A stretch of DNA of 64,000 nt, from the NCBI GenBank assembly GCA_050949705.1, contig JBMNGG010000008.1, positions 124,001-188,000 of the forward strand. The letters are read 5' to 3'. Under the pieces are notes generated by a model that did not search any database, had not been told where the DNA came from, and saw nothing but the letters and a program-made list of their open reading frames with translations. Both the position numbers and the translations under genes were made by a program. Below are positions 1 to 9,086 of the stretch, piece after piece. Within the stretch, counting starts at the first letter, position 1, and the number at the start of each line of letters is the position of its first letter. The DNA comes from JBMNGG01 sp050949705 (lineage in GTDB: Bacteria; Bacillota; Thermosediminibacteria; Thermosediminibacterales; Tepidanaerobacteraceae).

Positions 1-38
1 CGATTATTCCAATAAAAAATAGAAAAATAATTATTCTT

Positions 39-82
39 AGCCGAGCCAAATTCATTTTTTATAGAATATGACTCGGCTTTCC
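39..82. terminator. Hairpin terminator at the left edge
   Basis: AGCCGAG (39-45) pairs with CTCGGCT (72-78) around a long AT-rich loop and is followed by a short T-rich run. It probably ends a gene left of the window and isolates the operon that begins at 169. Nothing else is recognisable in bases 1-168. Confidence 0.5.
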
Positions 83-168
83 CTTTGCTGAATAGTCAAT
101 TTTTCCACTTGTTTTGGTTGGAATAAAATGTTACACTTAGTTGTAGATTAAGGCAGGCAGGGATTATC

Positions 169-555
169 ATGATTACAAAAGGTGACAAAGTACTAATTAT
201 CTTTATATTACTAATAGCCTTTTTAATTTTTACAGGTTTCCATATTTATGGCTTTGGAGAGAAAAAAACTTATGTATTAATTGAAGTTGATGGTAAGGTA
301 CAACACAAGATATCTTTAGGCGATAATGGACCGAAAACAAAAATAAATGTACCTGTGCTTTATGGTGAAAACATAGTAGAAATCGACAGGGATAAAGTAA
401 AAATGTATTACGCAGATTGTCCCGATTTAGATTGTGTAAGACAGGGTTGGATAAGTCGACCGGGGCAGATGATAGTATGCCTTCCTAATCGAATTGTTAT
501 TAAAATAGAAAGTGATGAATTTATTCAAAAAAAAGTTGATGCAGTGAGTTTCTAA
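169..555 (+). CDS. NusG domain II-containing membrane-anchored protein
   Basis: This 128-residue protein has one N-terminal membrane segment (about residues 8-28) and then a small beta domain of the NusG-II type. Cysteines 84, 89 and 104 form the spaced CxxxxC...C pattern seen in the clostridial family that usually precedes a Gx-type transporter gene. That gene follows 31 bases downstream, which supports the family call. The function is not established. By analogy the domain sits outside the membrane and may accompany quinone or flavin chemistry, but this is inference. It starts with ATG. Confidence 0.7.
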   Translation: MITKGDKVLIIFILLIAFLIFTGFHIYGFGEKKTYVLIEVDGKVQHKISLGDNGPKTKINVPVLYGENIVEIDRDKVKMYYADCPDLDCVRQGWISRPGQMIVCLPNRIVIKIESDEFIQKKVDAVSF

Positions 556-586
556 TGTTCCACATAGTAAAGGATGAATAGAATTG

Positions 587-1129
587 ATGAAATCTCGTAA
601 AATGATATATCTTTCACTCCTTGTAACTTGTGGTATCGTACTTCATATTATTGAAAACATGTTTCCGGTGCCTTTTCCGATACCCGGAGCCAAACTTGGT
701 CTTGCCAACATTATTTCACTTTTAGCAATAGTTATTTATGGTTTAAAAGAAGGTCTAATAATAAGTGCTCTTAGATGCATTATTGGAGCTTTTTTGATTG
801 GTTCACTCTCAAGTTTGATTTACAGTCTTTCGGGGGCAGTTCTTAGTACCATAGTTATGGCACTGGCATATGAATATTTTAACAAAATATTTAGTTTAGT
901 AGGTATAAGTATCTTAGGTGGAGTTACACATAACTTTACACAGATAACTATAGCAAGTTTAGCCCTTTCTACCTCCGGCCTATTTTTTTATTTGCCGTAT
1001 CTGATGGTGATAGGCCTTTTTACCGGATTGTTCACTGGTTTAGTAGCAAATTTTGTAAAACAATATCTTTTAACGACCCTTATGAAGAATAATTTTATGG
1101 GGGAGGGGAATGCAAAAAATGAAGCGTAA
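587..1129 (+). CDS. Gx transporter family protein (heptaprenyl diphosphate synthase component I-like)
   Basis: A hydrophobic 180-residue integral membrane protein with five or six membrane segments and the motif PFPIPGAKLGLANI near the N-terminus. This motif is characteristic of the family annotated as heptaprenyl diphosphate synthase component I or Gx transporter, which resembles ECF-type substrate-binding S components. The ATG at 587 follows AAGGATG and is preferred over the TTG at 584. It lies between the NusG-II gene and DUF4321, a common clostridial arrangement. The substrate cannot be read from the sequence, and a direct role in isoprenoid synthesis is doubtful for a membrane protein of this shape. 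Confidence 0.72.
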   Translation: MKSRKMIYLSLLVTCGIVLHIIENMFPVPFPIPGAKLGLANIISLLAIVIYGLKEGLIISALRCIIGAFLIGSLSSLIYSLSGAVLSTIVMALAYEYFNKIFSLVGISILGGVTHNFTQITIASLALSTSGLFFYLPYLMVIGLFTGLFTGLVANFVKQYLLTTLMKNNFMGEGNAKNEA

Positions 1130-1367
1130 CTATCGCAGCCCTTTAATATTGGTTATAGTATTAATGACAGGTTTGATAATTGGAGGTGTTTTAGGCCAGG
1201 TTTTAGGTGGATATGCCCCAATTATAAATCAGGGTACAAGCATTGGTTTGTCCACAACAAACCTTGACTTAGGTATTATTAATCTAACCTTTGGTTTTAT
1301 GGTAAATATGAATTTAGCTGGAGCCATAGGGCTTATCATAGCTATACTTTTGTACCAACGTATGTAA
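1110..1367 (+). CDS. DUF4321 small membrane protein
   Basis: This 85-residue protein has two membrane segments (about 11-33 and 60-82) joined by a polar loop, matching the DUF4321 pattern. It overlaps the upstream transporter gene by 20 bases and has its own strong ribosome binding site (GGGGGAGGGG), so translation is probably coupled. DUF4321 genes are commonly found just upstream of maf, as here. The function is unknown. Confidence 0.7.
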   Translation: MQKMKRNYRSPLILVIVLMTGLIIGGVLGQVLGGYAPIINQGTSIGLSTTNLDLGIINLTFGFMVNMNLAGAIGLIIAILLYQRM

Positions 1368-1385
1368 TGTAATGAGGGACTATTT

Positions 1386-1964
1386 ATGGAAAGAAAACTA
1401 ATTTTAGCCTCGTCATCTCCTAGAAGACAGCAACTTTTGAATCAAATAGGCTTGGACTTTACTGTTGAACCAAGTAATCTTAACGAAGATTTTAATCGTG
1501 ATTTAGATTTTGGACCATTTGCTTCAGAGATTGCTTTTAAAAAATCTGCAGCAGTTGCGAAAAGACACAAGGAAGGTCTGGTTTTGGGAGCCGACACTAT
1601 AGTGGTTTGCAATAGAAAAATATTAGGCAAACCCGCAACACCATTGGAAGCTAAAGAAATGCTAAGTATGTTAAGTGGACGTTGGCATCAAGTTTTCACA
1701 GGATTATCATTAGTTGATGTTTCAACAGGAAGCTTTTTAAAAGATTTTGAGGAGAGCTGGGTTAAGTTTAAAGATATTGATAGTAATGAGATAGAAAACT
1801 ACATTAAAACCGGTGAGCCGATGGATAAAGCTGGGGCTTATGGAATTCAAGAAAGAGGCGCACTTTTTGTTGAGAAAATTTCTGGTGATTATTATAATAT
1901 AGTTGGATTGCCTTTGTTTAAATTGAACTTGATGCTTTTGAATTTTAACATAAGAATACTATAG
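1386..1964 (+). CDS. maf: Maf-like nucleotide pyrophosphatase
   Basis: A 192-residue protein of the Maf/HAM1 superfamily, which hydrolyses non-canonical or modified nucleoside triphosphates to monophosphates. The signature LASSSPRRQQLL is at residues 7-18, followed by GADTIVV, GKP and the TGEPMDKAGAYGIQ segment that closes the active site. Length is normal for the family. It stands immediately before radC and mreB, a conserved order in Firmicutes in which Maf has been linked to septum inhibition. Purification from the pool of damaged nucleotides is the best-supported role; the septation link is inferred from the neighbourhood. Confidence 0.9.
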   Translation: MERKLILASSSPRRQQLLNQIGLDFTVEPSNLNEDFNRDLDFGPFASEIAFKKSAAVAKRHKEGLVLGADTIVVCNRKILGKPATPLEAKEMLSMLSGRWHQVFTGLSLVDVSTGSFLKDFEESWVKFKDIDSNEIENYIKTGEPMDKAGAYGIQERGALFVEKISGDYYNIVGLPLFKLNLMLLNFNIRIL

Positions 1965-1977
1965 GGAGAATAAGCTG

Positions 1978-2676
1978 TTGGAAAACAACTTTTTGACTAT
2001 AAAGGACTTACCGATAGAACAACGTCCCCGTGAACGTCTATATAGATATGGGGCTCAGGCTTTAAGTGATACTGAATTGTTGGCAGTTTTGATTAGAACA
2101 GGTACTCGTAAAGAATCAGCCTTGGTTCTTGCTCAAAGAATTTTAAAAGGCGATGAAGGGAAGAGTGGTCTTGCATTTGTAATAGATTCCAGCATGGAAG
2201 AGCTTTCTAAGATCAAAGGGATAGGAATTGCGAAGGCAGGGCAAATCAAAGCAGCTGTAGAATTAGGTCGTAGGATATCGTCATATAATAAACGTCAACA
2301 TGTTACTATAACAAGTCCATTAGATGTTAAAGCTCTACTTATGGAGGAAATGCGATTTCTTGAAAAAGAACACTTCAAAACGATTCTATTAAATACCAAA
2401 AATCATGTAGTTTCTGTTGAGAATATATCTATTGGTAGTTTAAATGCTTCGATTGTGCATCCACGTGAAGTATTTAAACCTGCTATCCGGAGAAGTAGCG
2501 CATCTATACTCCTTGTTCATAATCATCCGAGCGGAGACCCTACTCCGAGCAAAGAAGATATAGAAGTGACCGAGAGGTTGGTTGAAGCTGGGAAAATACT
2601 TGGTATAAGTGTGCTAGATCATATAGTTATTGGTGATAATACTATTTTCAGTTTTAAGGAAAAAGGTTTGGTATAG
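1978..2676 (+). CDS. radC: RadC family JAB/MPN-domain protein
   Basis: A 232-residue RadC (UPF0758) protein. The N-terminal part carries the helix-hairpin-helix-like region (about 20-90). The C-terminal JAMM metalloprotease-like motif is intact: LLVHNHPSGDPTPSKEDIEVT gives the HxH and downstream Asp. Translation starts at TTG 1978 after AGGGAG. Despite the name, a direct role in recombination repair has been questioned, and the true substrate is unknown. It is the standard neighbour between maf and mreB. Confidence 0.88.
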   Translation: MENNFLTIKDLPIEQRPRERLYRYGAQALSDTELLAVLIRTGTRKESALVLAQRILKGDEGKSGLAFVIDSSMEELSKIKGIGIAKAGQIKAAVELGRRISSYNKRQHVTITSPLDVKALLMEEMRFLEKEHFKTILLNTKNHVVSVENISIGSLNASIVHPREVFKPAIRRSSASILLVHNHPSGDPTPSKEDIEVTERLVEAGKILGISVLDHIVIGDNTIFSFKEKGLV

Positions 2677-2726
2677 AAAAATATAACAGAACTAAAAAGC
2701 TGATGCAGTAGAAAGGGGAAAAATTG

Positions 2727-3758
2727 ATGAGCTTTCTTAATATATTTTCAAAAGATGTTGGCATAGATTTAGGTACAGCTAACACACTAGTGCATGTTAG
2801 AGGTAAGGGCGTTGTTTTAAATGAACCATCGGTGGTTGCTATACAACGTGATACAGAAACAGTTTTGGCTGTCGGTGAAGAAGCAAAACTCATGATAGGT
2901 CGTACTCCCGGAAATATAATAGCAGTTCGGCCGATGAAAGACGGTGTTATTGCTGATTTTGATGTAACTCAAAGTATGCTGAAATATTTCATATCTAGGT
3001 CTTTAAAGAACTGGACTTTTATAAAACCTAGGGTTATAGTTGGCGTACCTTCGGGAGTAACTGAAGTGGAAAAGAGAGCAGTTATCGATGCTACACTTCA
3101 GGCTGGAGCGCGAGAAGCTTATTTAATTGAAGAACCAATGGCGGCAGCTATTGGAGCTGGCTTGGAAGTACATGAACCCGCTGGCAACATGATAGTTGAT
3201 ATTGGTGGAGGTACAACTGAAGTCGCTATTATTTCTCTTGGTGGGATAGTTACCAGCAAATCAATTCGCGTTGGTGGTGATGAGATGGATGAAGCCATCG
3301 CCTACTACACGAAGAAGGAATATAACCTTATGATCGGAGAACGTACTGCTGAGAATATTAAAATCACTATTGGCTCCGCTGTACCAAGTGATAACATAGA
3401 ATCGATGGAAATAAGGGGTCGGGATTTGGTCACAGGTCTTCCGAAGACAATTAATATTACTTCTGAAGAAATCAAAGATGCTTTGGCAGAACCTGTAAAC
3501 AATATACTAGATGCTATAAAGGTTACACTTGAGAAAACCCCGCCAGAATTAGCAGCGGATATTATGGACAGAGGTATAGTTATGACTGGTGGCAGTTCAT
3601 TACTCATGGGGCTTGATAAGAGGGTAAATGCAGAGACGGGAATGCCGGTGCATATTGCTGAAGAACCCATGAATTGTGTGGCAATGGGAACCGGTAAAGT
3701 TTTAGATGAACTGGACCTCCTAAAGCGCGTATTAATTTCACCTAAAAAAGTGGGTTGA
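2727..3758 (+). CDS. mreB: Rod shape-determining protein MreB
   Basis: A 343-residue bacterial actin. Phosphate loop 1 (GIDLGTANTLV) is near residue 13, phosphate loop 2 is VDIGGGTTEVAIIS, and the adenosine motif is MTGGSSLL. It polymerises along the membrane and directs the elongation machinery (RodA, PBP2, MreC, MreD), all encoded nearby. The ATG at 2727 is preceded by AAAGGGG; a TTG one codon earlier is less likely. It is the first gene of the mreBCD-mrdA operon. Confidence 0.95.
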   Translation: MSFLNIFSKDVGIDLGTANTLVHVRGKGVVLNEPSVVAIQRDTETVLAVGEEAKLMIGRTPGNIIAVRPMKDGVIADFDVTQSMLKYFISRSLKNWTFIKPRVIVGVPSGVTEVEKRAVIDATLQAGAREAYLIEEPMAAAIGAGLEVHEPAGNMIVDIGGGTTEVAIISLGGIVTSKSIRVGGDEMDEAIAYYTKKEYNLMIGERTAENIKITIGSAVPSDNIESMEIRGRDLVTGLPKTINITSEEIKDALAEPVNNILDAIKVTLEKTPPELAADIMDRGIVMTGGSSLLMGLDKRVNAETGMPVHIAEEPMNCVAMGTGKVLDELDLLKRVLISPKKVG

Positions 3759-3766
3759 AGGCAGTG

Positions 3767-4612
3767 ATGCTTTTGCGGCGTCTTTTAAGAAATCGAAGAT
3801 GGCAGTTAATACTTTTGTTATTGGTTATTTCTATAGCGATAGTTAATATAACTATTAAAAATGATTTTATTTTTAATAGTATAGAGATACCTGTAATAAC
3901 CTTATTAAGTCCTGTACAGGAAGTGTTGTCAAAGGCAGGTTTCACTATTAAAGAAAAAATTGATGCTATTCCACAGATTCTTTATTTGCAACAGGAAAAT
4001 GAAGAATTAAAGAAAGAAGTGGCAGAGCTTTTACACTATAAGCAAAACTTGGTAGAATTTCAGCGAGAAAATGCTGACTTACGTAATCTTTTGGGCTTTA
4101 AGGAGAGGAGTTTTCAATACGACCTTGAAGCCGCAGAAGTTATCGCTCGGGATTCAGGTAATTGGTTTAATATAATACTAATTGATAAGGGAGAAAAGCA
4201 CGGCATAAAAAAAGATATGGCAGTTATTACCGATAAAGGTCTAGTTGGATACACGATTAGTACCGCCCCAAATACATCGAAAGTAATGATCATTACTGAT
4301 GAGCGTAGTTCTGTTAGCGCTATGTTGCAGAGAACTCGGGATAATGGGATAGTTAAGGGAACTATTGATCCAGCTCCAAGCGGGTATTTAAAAATGGATT
4401 ATTTACCGCAAGATGCCAACCTTGTAAAAGGTGATATAGTTATTTCTTCAGGCTTGGGAGGATTAATACCTAAGGGTATCGTCATCGGAGAAGTTATTGA
4501 AGCAAAAAAAGAGCCCCATGATTTGATGCAGTACGCCATTATTAAACCTGCTGTGGATTTCCAAAGGTTGGAGCATGTTTTTGTGATTAGGGGTGAGGAG
4601 GAGACCGATTAA
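3767..4612 (+). CDS. mreC: Rod shape-determining protein MreC
   Basis: A 281-residue bitopic protein with an N-terminal membrane helix at about residues 13-30, a coiled coil (about 60-105, rich in Glu and Leu heptads) and the periplasmic-type beta domain. It contains the segments VIARDSGNWFNIILIDKG and DVVISSGLGGLIPKGIVIG-like sequence typical of MreC. It scaffolds PBP2 and RodA on the outer face of the membrane. The ATG at 3767 lies after GAAGG; a TTG at 3755 that overlaps the mreB stop is the alternative. Confidence 0.92.
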   Translation: MLLRRLLRNRRWQLILLLLVISIAIVNITIKNDFIFNSIEIPVITLLSPVQEVLSKAGFTIKEKIDAIPQILYLQQENEELKKEVAELLHYKQNLVEFQRENADLRNLLGFKERSFQYDLEAAEVIARDSGNWFNIILIDKGEKHGIKKDMAVITDKGLVGYTISTAPNTSKVMIITDERSSVSAMLQRTRDNGIVKGTIDPAPSGYLKMDYLPQDANLVKGDIVISSGLGGLIPKGIVIGEVIEAKKEPHDLMQYAIIKPAVDFQRLEHVFVIRGEEETD

Positions 4613-5115
4613 TGAGGATTATAGCTTATGTTACTATAATGCTTGTTCTCCTGCTAGTTCAATCTACTTTGATTAGTTTTATTCAGGTTTGGGGAGCAAA
4701 ACCGGATTTGCCAATGGTTTTTGCATTATGTATGTCAATGATAAGAGGTGAAAAGATAGGGGCTGTTACCGGATTTTTTAATGGTTTTCTTGAAGATATA
4801 TTATTTGGAAGGTTTATTGGATTAAATACTATAGTTAAATCTGCAACATCTTATATACTAGGGTACGGCTCCCGAAATATTTATAAAGGCCCGGCTATCT
4901 TGACTATGATACTGGTCTTTTTAGGTTCTATTATTTATAATATTCTTTTTATGTTTCTAGCTTTTTTGACTAATGAGATTAACCGACCATGGTATTTTTT
5001 TTTACCAATAGCAATACCTTCGTCATTTTTAAATATGATAATTTCACCTATTATTTATTTTGCCGTATCTAAATTGGAACGCTTTTTTGACTACTATTTT
5101 GATATTAAGTATTGA
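4612..5115 (+). CDS. mreD: Rod shape-determining protein MreD
   Basis: A 167-residue integral membrane protein with about five membrane segments. The FNGFLEDILFGRFIGLNT-type segment is the conserved part of MreD. Its start overlaps the mreC stop, indicating translational coupling. It acts in the elongasome with MreB and MreC. Assignment rests on position as well as on sequence because the family is weakly conserved. Confidence 0.88.
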   Translation: MRIIAYVTIMLVLLLVQSTLISFIQVWGAKPDLPMVFALCMSMIRGEKIGAVTGFFNGFLEDILFGRFIGLNTIVKSATSYILGYGSRNIYKGPAILTMILVFLGSIIYNILFMFLAFLTNEINRPWYFFLPIAIPSSFLNMIISPIIYFAVSKLERFFDYYFDIKY

Positions 5116-5147
5116 TTATTATAAGTATTTAGTTTCGAGGGGATTTT

Positions 5148-7220
5148 ATGGAAGTTAAGAAACTAAAAAAACGAATGCACTATTTTCTGATGATTACGAT
5201 ATTTATTTTCGTTATTCTGACTTTGGGCTTGTCAAATTTACAAATCATAAAAGGTGATGAGTATGAGAAACTAGCAGAAGAAAATCGAATAAGAATAATC
5301 TCTCATACTGCTCCCAGAGGTATTTTTAAAGACCGATTTGGTAGAGAAATGGTAAACAGCCGTCCTAGTTTTACTGTGTCATATATGAGTGTTAATACAG
5401 AAGAGTCTGAGCAGGAAGAAGTTTTTAGAGTGCTACGTAATATTCTAGACATACCTTTTAGTACTGAGGTTATAAATCAAAAATATGAAGTAGATGAAAA
5501 AAATAGAGTTTTTTTGAGACAATTGCCCATAGTTGATAGAAATGACGATGGTAAAATTGACAGTAATGATGTAACTCTTATAGATGAAAAGACCGGTAAA
5601 GTTATAAAAGCTTCTTCTATTAATATTAACAATGGAACAATCACGGTAGAACATCCACCGGGGGCACAACTTTTGATATCATATAATTACGATACTCTGA
5701 AGAATAAGCTTAGGGGTGCTGATTATAGACCTATAAGATTAAAAACCGATGTGGATTTTCAAACAGTAGCTAAAATTGAAGAAAGTCGGCTACCAGGTGT
5801 AGTAATTGAGGTAGAACCTCTTCGAAGGTATGTATACGGTAGTATGGGTTCTCATATTTTCGGTTATGTAGGAGAAATAAGCCAAGAAGAGTTAGAGACC
5901 TTTAAAGATAAGGGTTACAGGCCTGGTGATCTTGTAGGGAAAATTGGATTGGAAAAGGTTCTTGAGACTTATTTGAAAGGAACAGATGGTGGTCAACAGG
6001 TAGAGGTGACGGCATCAGGTAAGCCGATTAAAGTATTAGGTTCGAAAGAGCCGATTCCTGGCCATACTGTAAATCTGACTATTGACGCAAAAATCCAACA
6101 GATTGCAGAAAACAAATTAAGGGAACAGATGTTAAAATTACAAACTGATAAATACAATCCTTTTCCTAATGCAAAAAAAGGTTCAGTTGTCGCTTTAAAT
6201 GTTCGTACGGGCGAAGTACTTGCTATGGTAAGTATTCCTGATTTTGATCCTAATATTTTTGCTCGCGGGATAACTCAAAAAGAATGGAATGAACTATCTC
6301 AGAATCCATTAAAACCAATGGTTAATTTAGCTATCTCCGGTACATTTCCACCAGGATCTATTTTTAAAATGGTTACGGCTACTGCAGCCTTAGAGGAGAA
6401 AGTTACAAATGAAAGAGAATATTTTTTTGATCCTGGAGTTTACTGGACTATTGCGCCGAAAAAAGATTGGAAACCCGGAGGCCACGGCATGGTCAACATA
6501 GTAAAGAGCATTGCTGAATCGTGCAACATTTTCTTTTATGAAATGGGGCGACGGGTTGGTATAGATAATATTGAAAAATATGCCAAAATGTATGGTCTTG
6601 GCAGCATTACGGGCATAGAACTTCCTGGCGAGAAGGCGGGAAATGTTGCCAGTCGTGAATACAAGAAGAATGCTTTTACTCAAGCCCAAGATAAAATATG
6701 GTATCCCGCTGAAACTTTAGATGCGGCTATTGGCCAAGGCTATAACAGTTTTACACCGATACAGATTGCAAATTATATTGCGGCTATCGCAAATGAAGGA
6801 ACATGGATGAAACCTCATCTCATAAAATCTATTGTAGATCCCGAAGGAGCAGTTATACTAGAGAAAAACCCTGAAATAGGTGGTCAGTTGGATATTTCCA
6901 GAAGTACCTACGATGTCTTAAAAAGAGGCATGTTAGGTGTTACTTCTCCTGGCGGTACAGCATATTGGGTTTTCTCAGATTTTCCTATACTGGTAGCAGG
7001 GAAAACGGGTACTGCCGAGTGGGATGTAACAAAAGACCCCCATGGATGGTTTGTAGCTTTTGCTCCCTATGATGATCCTGAAATAGCGGTTGCAGTATTT
7101 ATTGAACAAGCCGGTTCAGGAGGAAGCACAGGGGGTCCTGTGGCTAGAGCAATCTTTGAAGAATATTTTCGCCTAAATGATACTATTAATAGTGAAAAAG
7201 ATTTTCTTATACAACCTTAG
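5148..7220 (+). CDS. mrdA: Penicillin-binding protein 2 (elongation transpeptidase)
   Basis: A 690-residue class B penicillin-binding protein with an N-terminal membrane anchor (about 12-32), a dimerisation domain and a transpeptidase domain. The three active-site motifs are present: SIFK after PPG, SCN (AESCNIFF) and KTGTAEW. It cross-links lateral wall peptidoglycan with its partner RodA. Residues about 125-180 carry an inserted segment with DRNDDGKIDSNDVTL, which resembles an EF-hand/dockerin-like DxNxDGxID calcium loop and is unusual for PBP2. A strong terminator follows directly, so this ends the mre operon. Confidence 0.94.
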   Translation: MEVKKLKKRMHYFLMITIFIFVILTLGLSNLQIIKGDEYEKLAEENRIRIISHTAPRGIFKDRFGREMVNSRPSFTVSYMSVNTEESEQEEVFRVLRNILDIPFSTEVINQKYEVDEKNRVFLRQLPIVDRNDDGKIDSNDVTLIDEKTGKVIKASSININNGTITVEHPPGAQLLISYNYDTLKNKLRGADYRPIRLKTDVDFQTVAKIEESRLPGVVIEVEPLRRYVYGSMGSHIFGYVGEISQEELETFKDKGYRPGDLVGKIGLEKVLETYLKGTDGGQQVEVTASGKPIKVLGSKEPIPGHTVNLTIDAKIQQIAENKLREQMLKLQTDKYNPFPNAKKGSVVALNVRTGEVLAMVSIPDFDPNIFARGITQKEWNELSQNPLKPMVNLAISGTFPPGSIFKMVTATAALEEKVTNEREYFFDPGVYWTIAPKKDWKPGGHGMVNIVKSIAESCNIFFYEMGRRVGIDNIEKYAKMYGLGSITGIELPGEKAGNVASREYKKNAFTQAQDKIWYPAETLDAAIGQGYNSFTPIQIANYIAAIANEGTWMKPHLIKSIVDPEGAVILEKNPEIGGQLDISRSTYDVLKRGMLGVTSPGGTAYWVFSDFPILVAGKTGTAEWDVTKDPHGWFVAFAPYDDPEIAVAVFIEQAGSGGSTGGPVARAIFEEYFRLNDTINSEKDFLIQP

Positions 7221-7250
7221 CCGGAATCTTTACAGATTCTGGTTTTTTTT
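7221..7250 (+). terminator. Terminator after mrdA
   Basis: CCGGAATCT and AGATTCTGG form a 9-bp stem with a TTAC loop, followed by eight T residues. It separates the mre operon from the min operon. Confidence 0.88.
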
Positions 7251-7324
7251 CAATTAAAAGAAGGAATTACCTGATTTGTGAAGAATAAAATACATTGTAA
7301 CGGTGCTGTTTGGAGGGAATTTTT

Positions 7325-7936
7325 ATGGCAAAAGAGCCAGTAGTTATTAAAGGAACAAAAGAAGGTATTACTATTGTACTTGAAAAAAATTCTAATTTCG
7401 AAGATGTTGAAAGGGTAATTTATGAAAAACTACAAAATGGACGCAACTTTTTTTCCGGGGGAAAAGCTTATCTCAAAATAAAAAGTGGGCAATTAAATAA
7501 GGACGAGTATAATAAGCTTGAACAAATACTAACGAGTTTTGGTATGAGTTTGCAAGAAGCTAGTTCTCCCAAAACGTTGATTTTTCCTAAGCCTAACCGA
7601 AGTCGAGTGTTGCTTTTAAAAAAAACAGTGCGCTCAGGACAAAAAATATCATATAGGGGTACCATAGTTATTTTAGGGGATGTAAATCCCGGCAGTGAAG
7701 TTATATCGACAGGGGATATTCTAGTCATGGGCACTCTTCGTGGGATGGCTCATGCTGGAGCCCAGGGCGACACGTCGGCAATAGTTGCAGCTTTCCGCTT
7801 GAAACCAACACAATTAAGGATTGCGGAAGTAATATCAAGGCCTCCGGAGGCAAAAGTAGAAGTACCTCCATTTCCGGAAATTGCACGGTTAAAAGACAAT
7901 GTGATAGTCATAGAACCTTACAACATTCCAAAATAA
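7325..7936 (+). CDS. minC: Septum site-determining protein MinC
   Basis: A 203-residue FtsZ polymerisation inhibitor. The N-terminal domain is poorly conserved; the C-terminal beta-helix domain is clear from SGQKISYRGTIVILGDVNPG, TGDILVMGTLRGMAHAG and the following AxxPTQLRIA region. ATG 7325 has GGAGGG seven bases upstream; a TTG at 7310 would include the ribosome binding site itself and is rejected. It is the first gene of minCDE, so this organism uses the Min system with MinE. Confidence 0.92.
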   Translation: MAKEPVVIKGTKEGITIVLEKNSNFEDVERVIYEKLQNGRNFFSGGKAYLKIKSGQLNKDEYNKLEQILTSFGMSLQEASSPKTLIFPKPNRSRVLLLKKTVRSGQKISYRGTIVILGDVNPGSEVISTGDILVMGTLRGMAHAGAQGDTSAIVAAFRLKPTQLRIAEVISRPPEAKVEVPPFPEIARLKDNVIVIEPYNIPK

Positions 7937-7961
7937 TGCAAAAGTAAATAGGAGGGATAAA

Positions 7962-8774
7962 ATGGGTGAAGTAATAGTTATAACATCAGGAAAGGGCGGA
8001 GTTGGAAAAACCACTACCACTGCTAATCTAGCTACAGGTCTGGCTTTATTTAAAAAAAGGAAAGTTGTTATGGTGGATGCAGATATAGGCTTACGAAATC
8101 TTGATGTAGTAATGGGATTAGAAAACCGTATTGTCTACGATTTAGTAGATGTGACCCATGGTATGTGCCGCTTAAAGCAAGCCCTTATAAAGGACAAGCG
8201 TTTTGAAAATTTGTTTCTTATGCCGGCAGCACAAACAAAAGATAAGACAGCTGTAACTCCGGATCAAATGGAAAAGCTATGTAATGAATTGAAAAAGGAT
8301 TATGATTACATAATAATTGATTGTCCTGCAGGAATTGAACAAGGTTTTAAGAATGCTATTGCAGGAGCAGACAGGGCTATTATAGTTACAACTCCTGAAG
8401 TTTCAGCAGTTAGAGATGCAGATAGGATAGTTGGTCTTTTAGAAGCGTCAGGCTTTGACGAGCCTAAGCTGGTAATCAATCGTTTAAGGCCTGATATGGT
8501 CAAACGTGGAGATATGATGGATATTGAGGACATGATAGATGTGCTGGCAATTGACCTTCTTGGAGTTATACCGGAAGATGAAAAAATAGTAGTATCTACC
8601 AACAGGGGTGAACCAGCAGTAGTCGATGAAATGTCAAAAGCTGGGCAAGCATTTAGAAATATGATTCGCCGTTTAGAAGGTGAAAATATACCACTAATGA
8701 GCATGGATAATATCGAACCGAGTTTTATGGACAAACTTCGTATGTTTTTCGGGTTAAAAGCCCGGGCAAGATGA
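7962..8774 (+). CDS. minD: Septum site-determining ATPase MinD
   Basis: A 270-residue deviant Walker A ATPase. GKGGVGKTTTTAN is at residues 10-22, DADIGLRNLD and DCPAGIEQGF supply the other nucleotide-binding motifs, and the last residues (SFMDKLRMFFGLKARAR) form the amphipathic membrane-targeting helix. ATP-bound MinD recruits MinC to the membrane and is released by MinE. Length and motifs are standard. Confidence 0.96.
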   Translation: MGEVIVITSGKGGVGKTTTTANLATGLALFKKRKVVMVDADIGLRNLDVVMGLENRIVYDLVDVTHGMCRLKQALIKDKRFENLFLMPAAQTKDKTAVTPDQMEKLCNELKKDYDYIIIDCPAGIEQGFKNAIAGADRAIIVTTPEVSAVRDADRIVGLLEASGFDEPKLVINRLRPDMVKRGDMMDIEDMIDVLAIDLLGVIPEDEKIVVSTNRGEPAVVDEMSKAGQAFRNMIRRLEGENIPLMSMDNIEPSFMDKLRMFFGLKARAR

Positions 8775-8790
8775 TGAGGAGGGGAACCTA

Positions 8791-9072
8791 GTGGATTTTT
8801 TAAAATTTTTTGGGAGAGAGGATGTTTCTAGTAAGGATATAGCTAAAGAGCGGCTAAGATTAATCCTTGTTCATGATCGTGCAAATGTGTCACCTAAATT
8901 CTTAGAGATGATAAAAAGCCAGCTTATTAATATGATTTCTGATTATATGGAAATAGATGAAGATGGTCTGGAAATTAAACTGACTCGTATGGAGAATGAC
9001 GTAAAAGTTTCTGTGCCAGCATTAGTAGCAAATATCCCAATTAAGAAAGTGAAACATATGGCTAAGATTTAA
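8791..9072 (+). CDS. minE: Cell division topological specificity factor MinE
   Basis: A 93-residue MinE with the N-terminal membrane/MinD-interacting segment and the LRLILVHDRANVSPKFLEMIK core, followed by the dimerisation domain. It starts with GTG after GAGGAGGGG. MinE presence implies pole-to-pole oscillation instead of the DivIVA/MinJ static gradient of Bacillus. Confidence 0.94.
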   Translation: MDFLKFFGREDVSSKDIAKERLRLILVHDRANVSPKFLEMIKSQLINMISDYMEIDEDGLEIKLTRMENDVKVSVPALVANIPIKKVKHMAKI

Positions 9073-9086
9073 AGGAGGAAATTCTT

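Noticed and set aside
3305..3670. Long reverse-strand open frames inside mreB, minD, selD and others
   Set aside because: They lie wholly within strongly conserved genes, have no ribosome binding site and give low-complexity translations.
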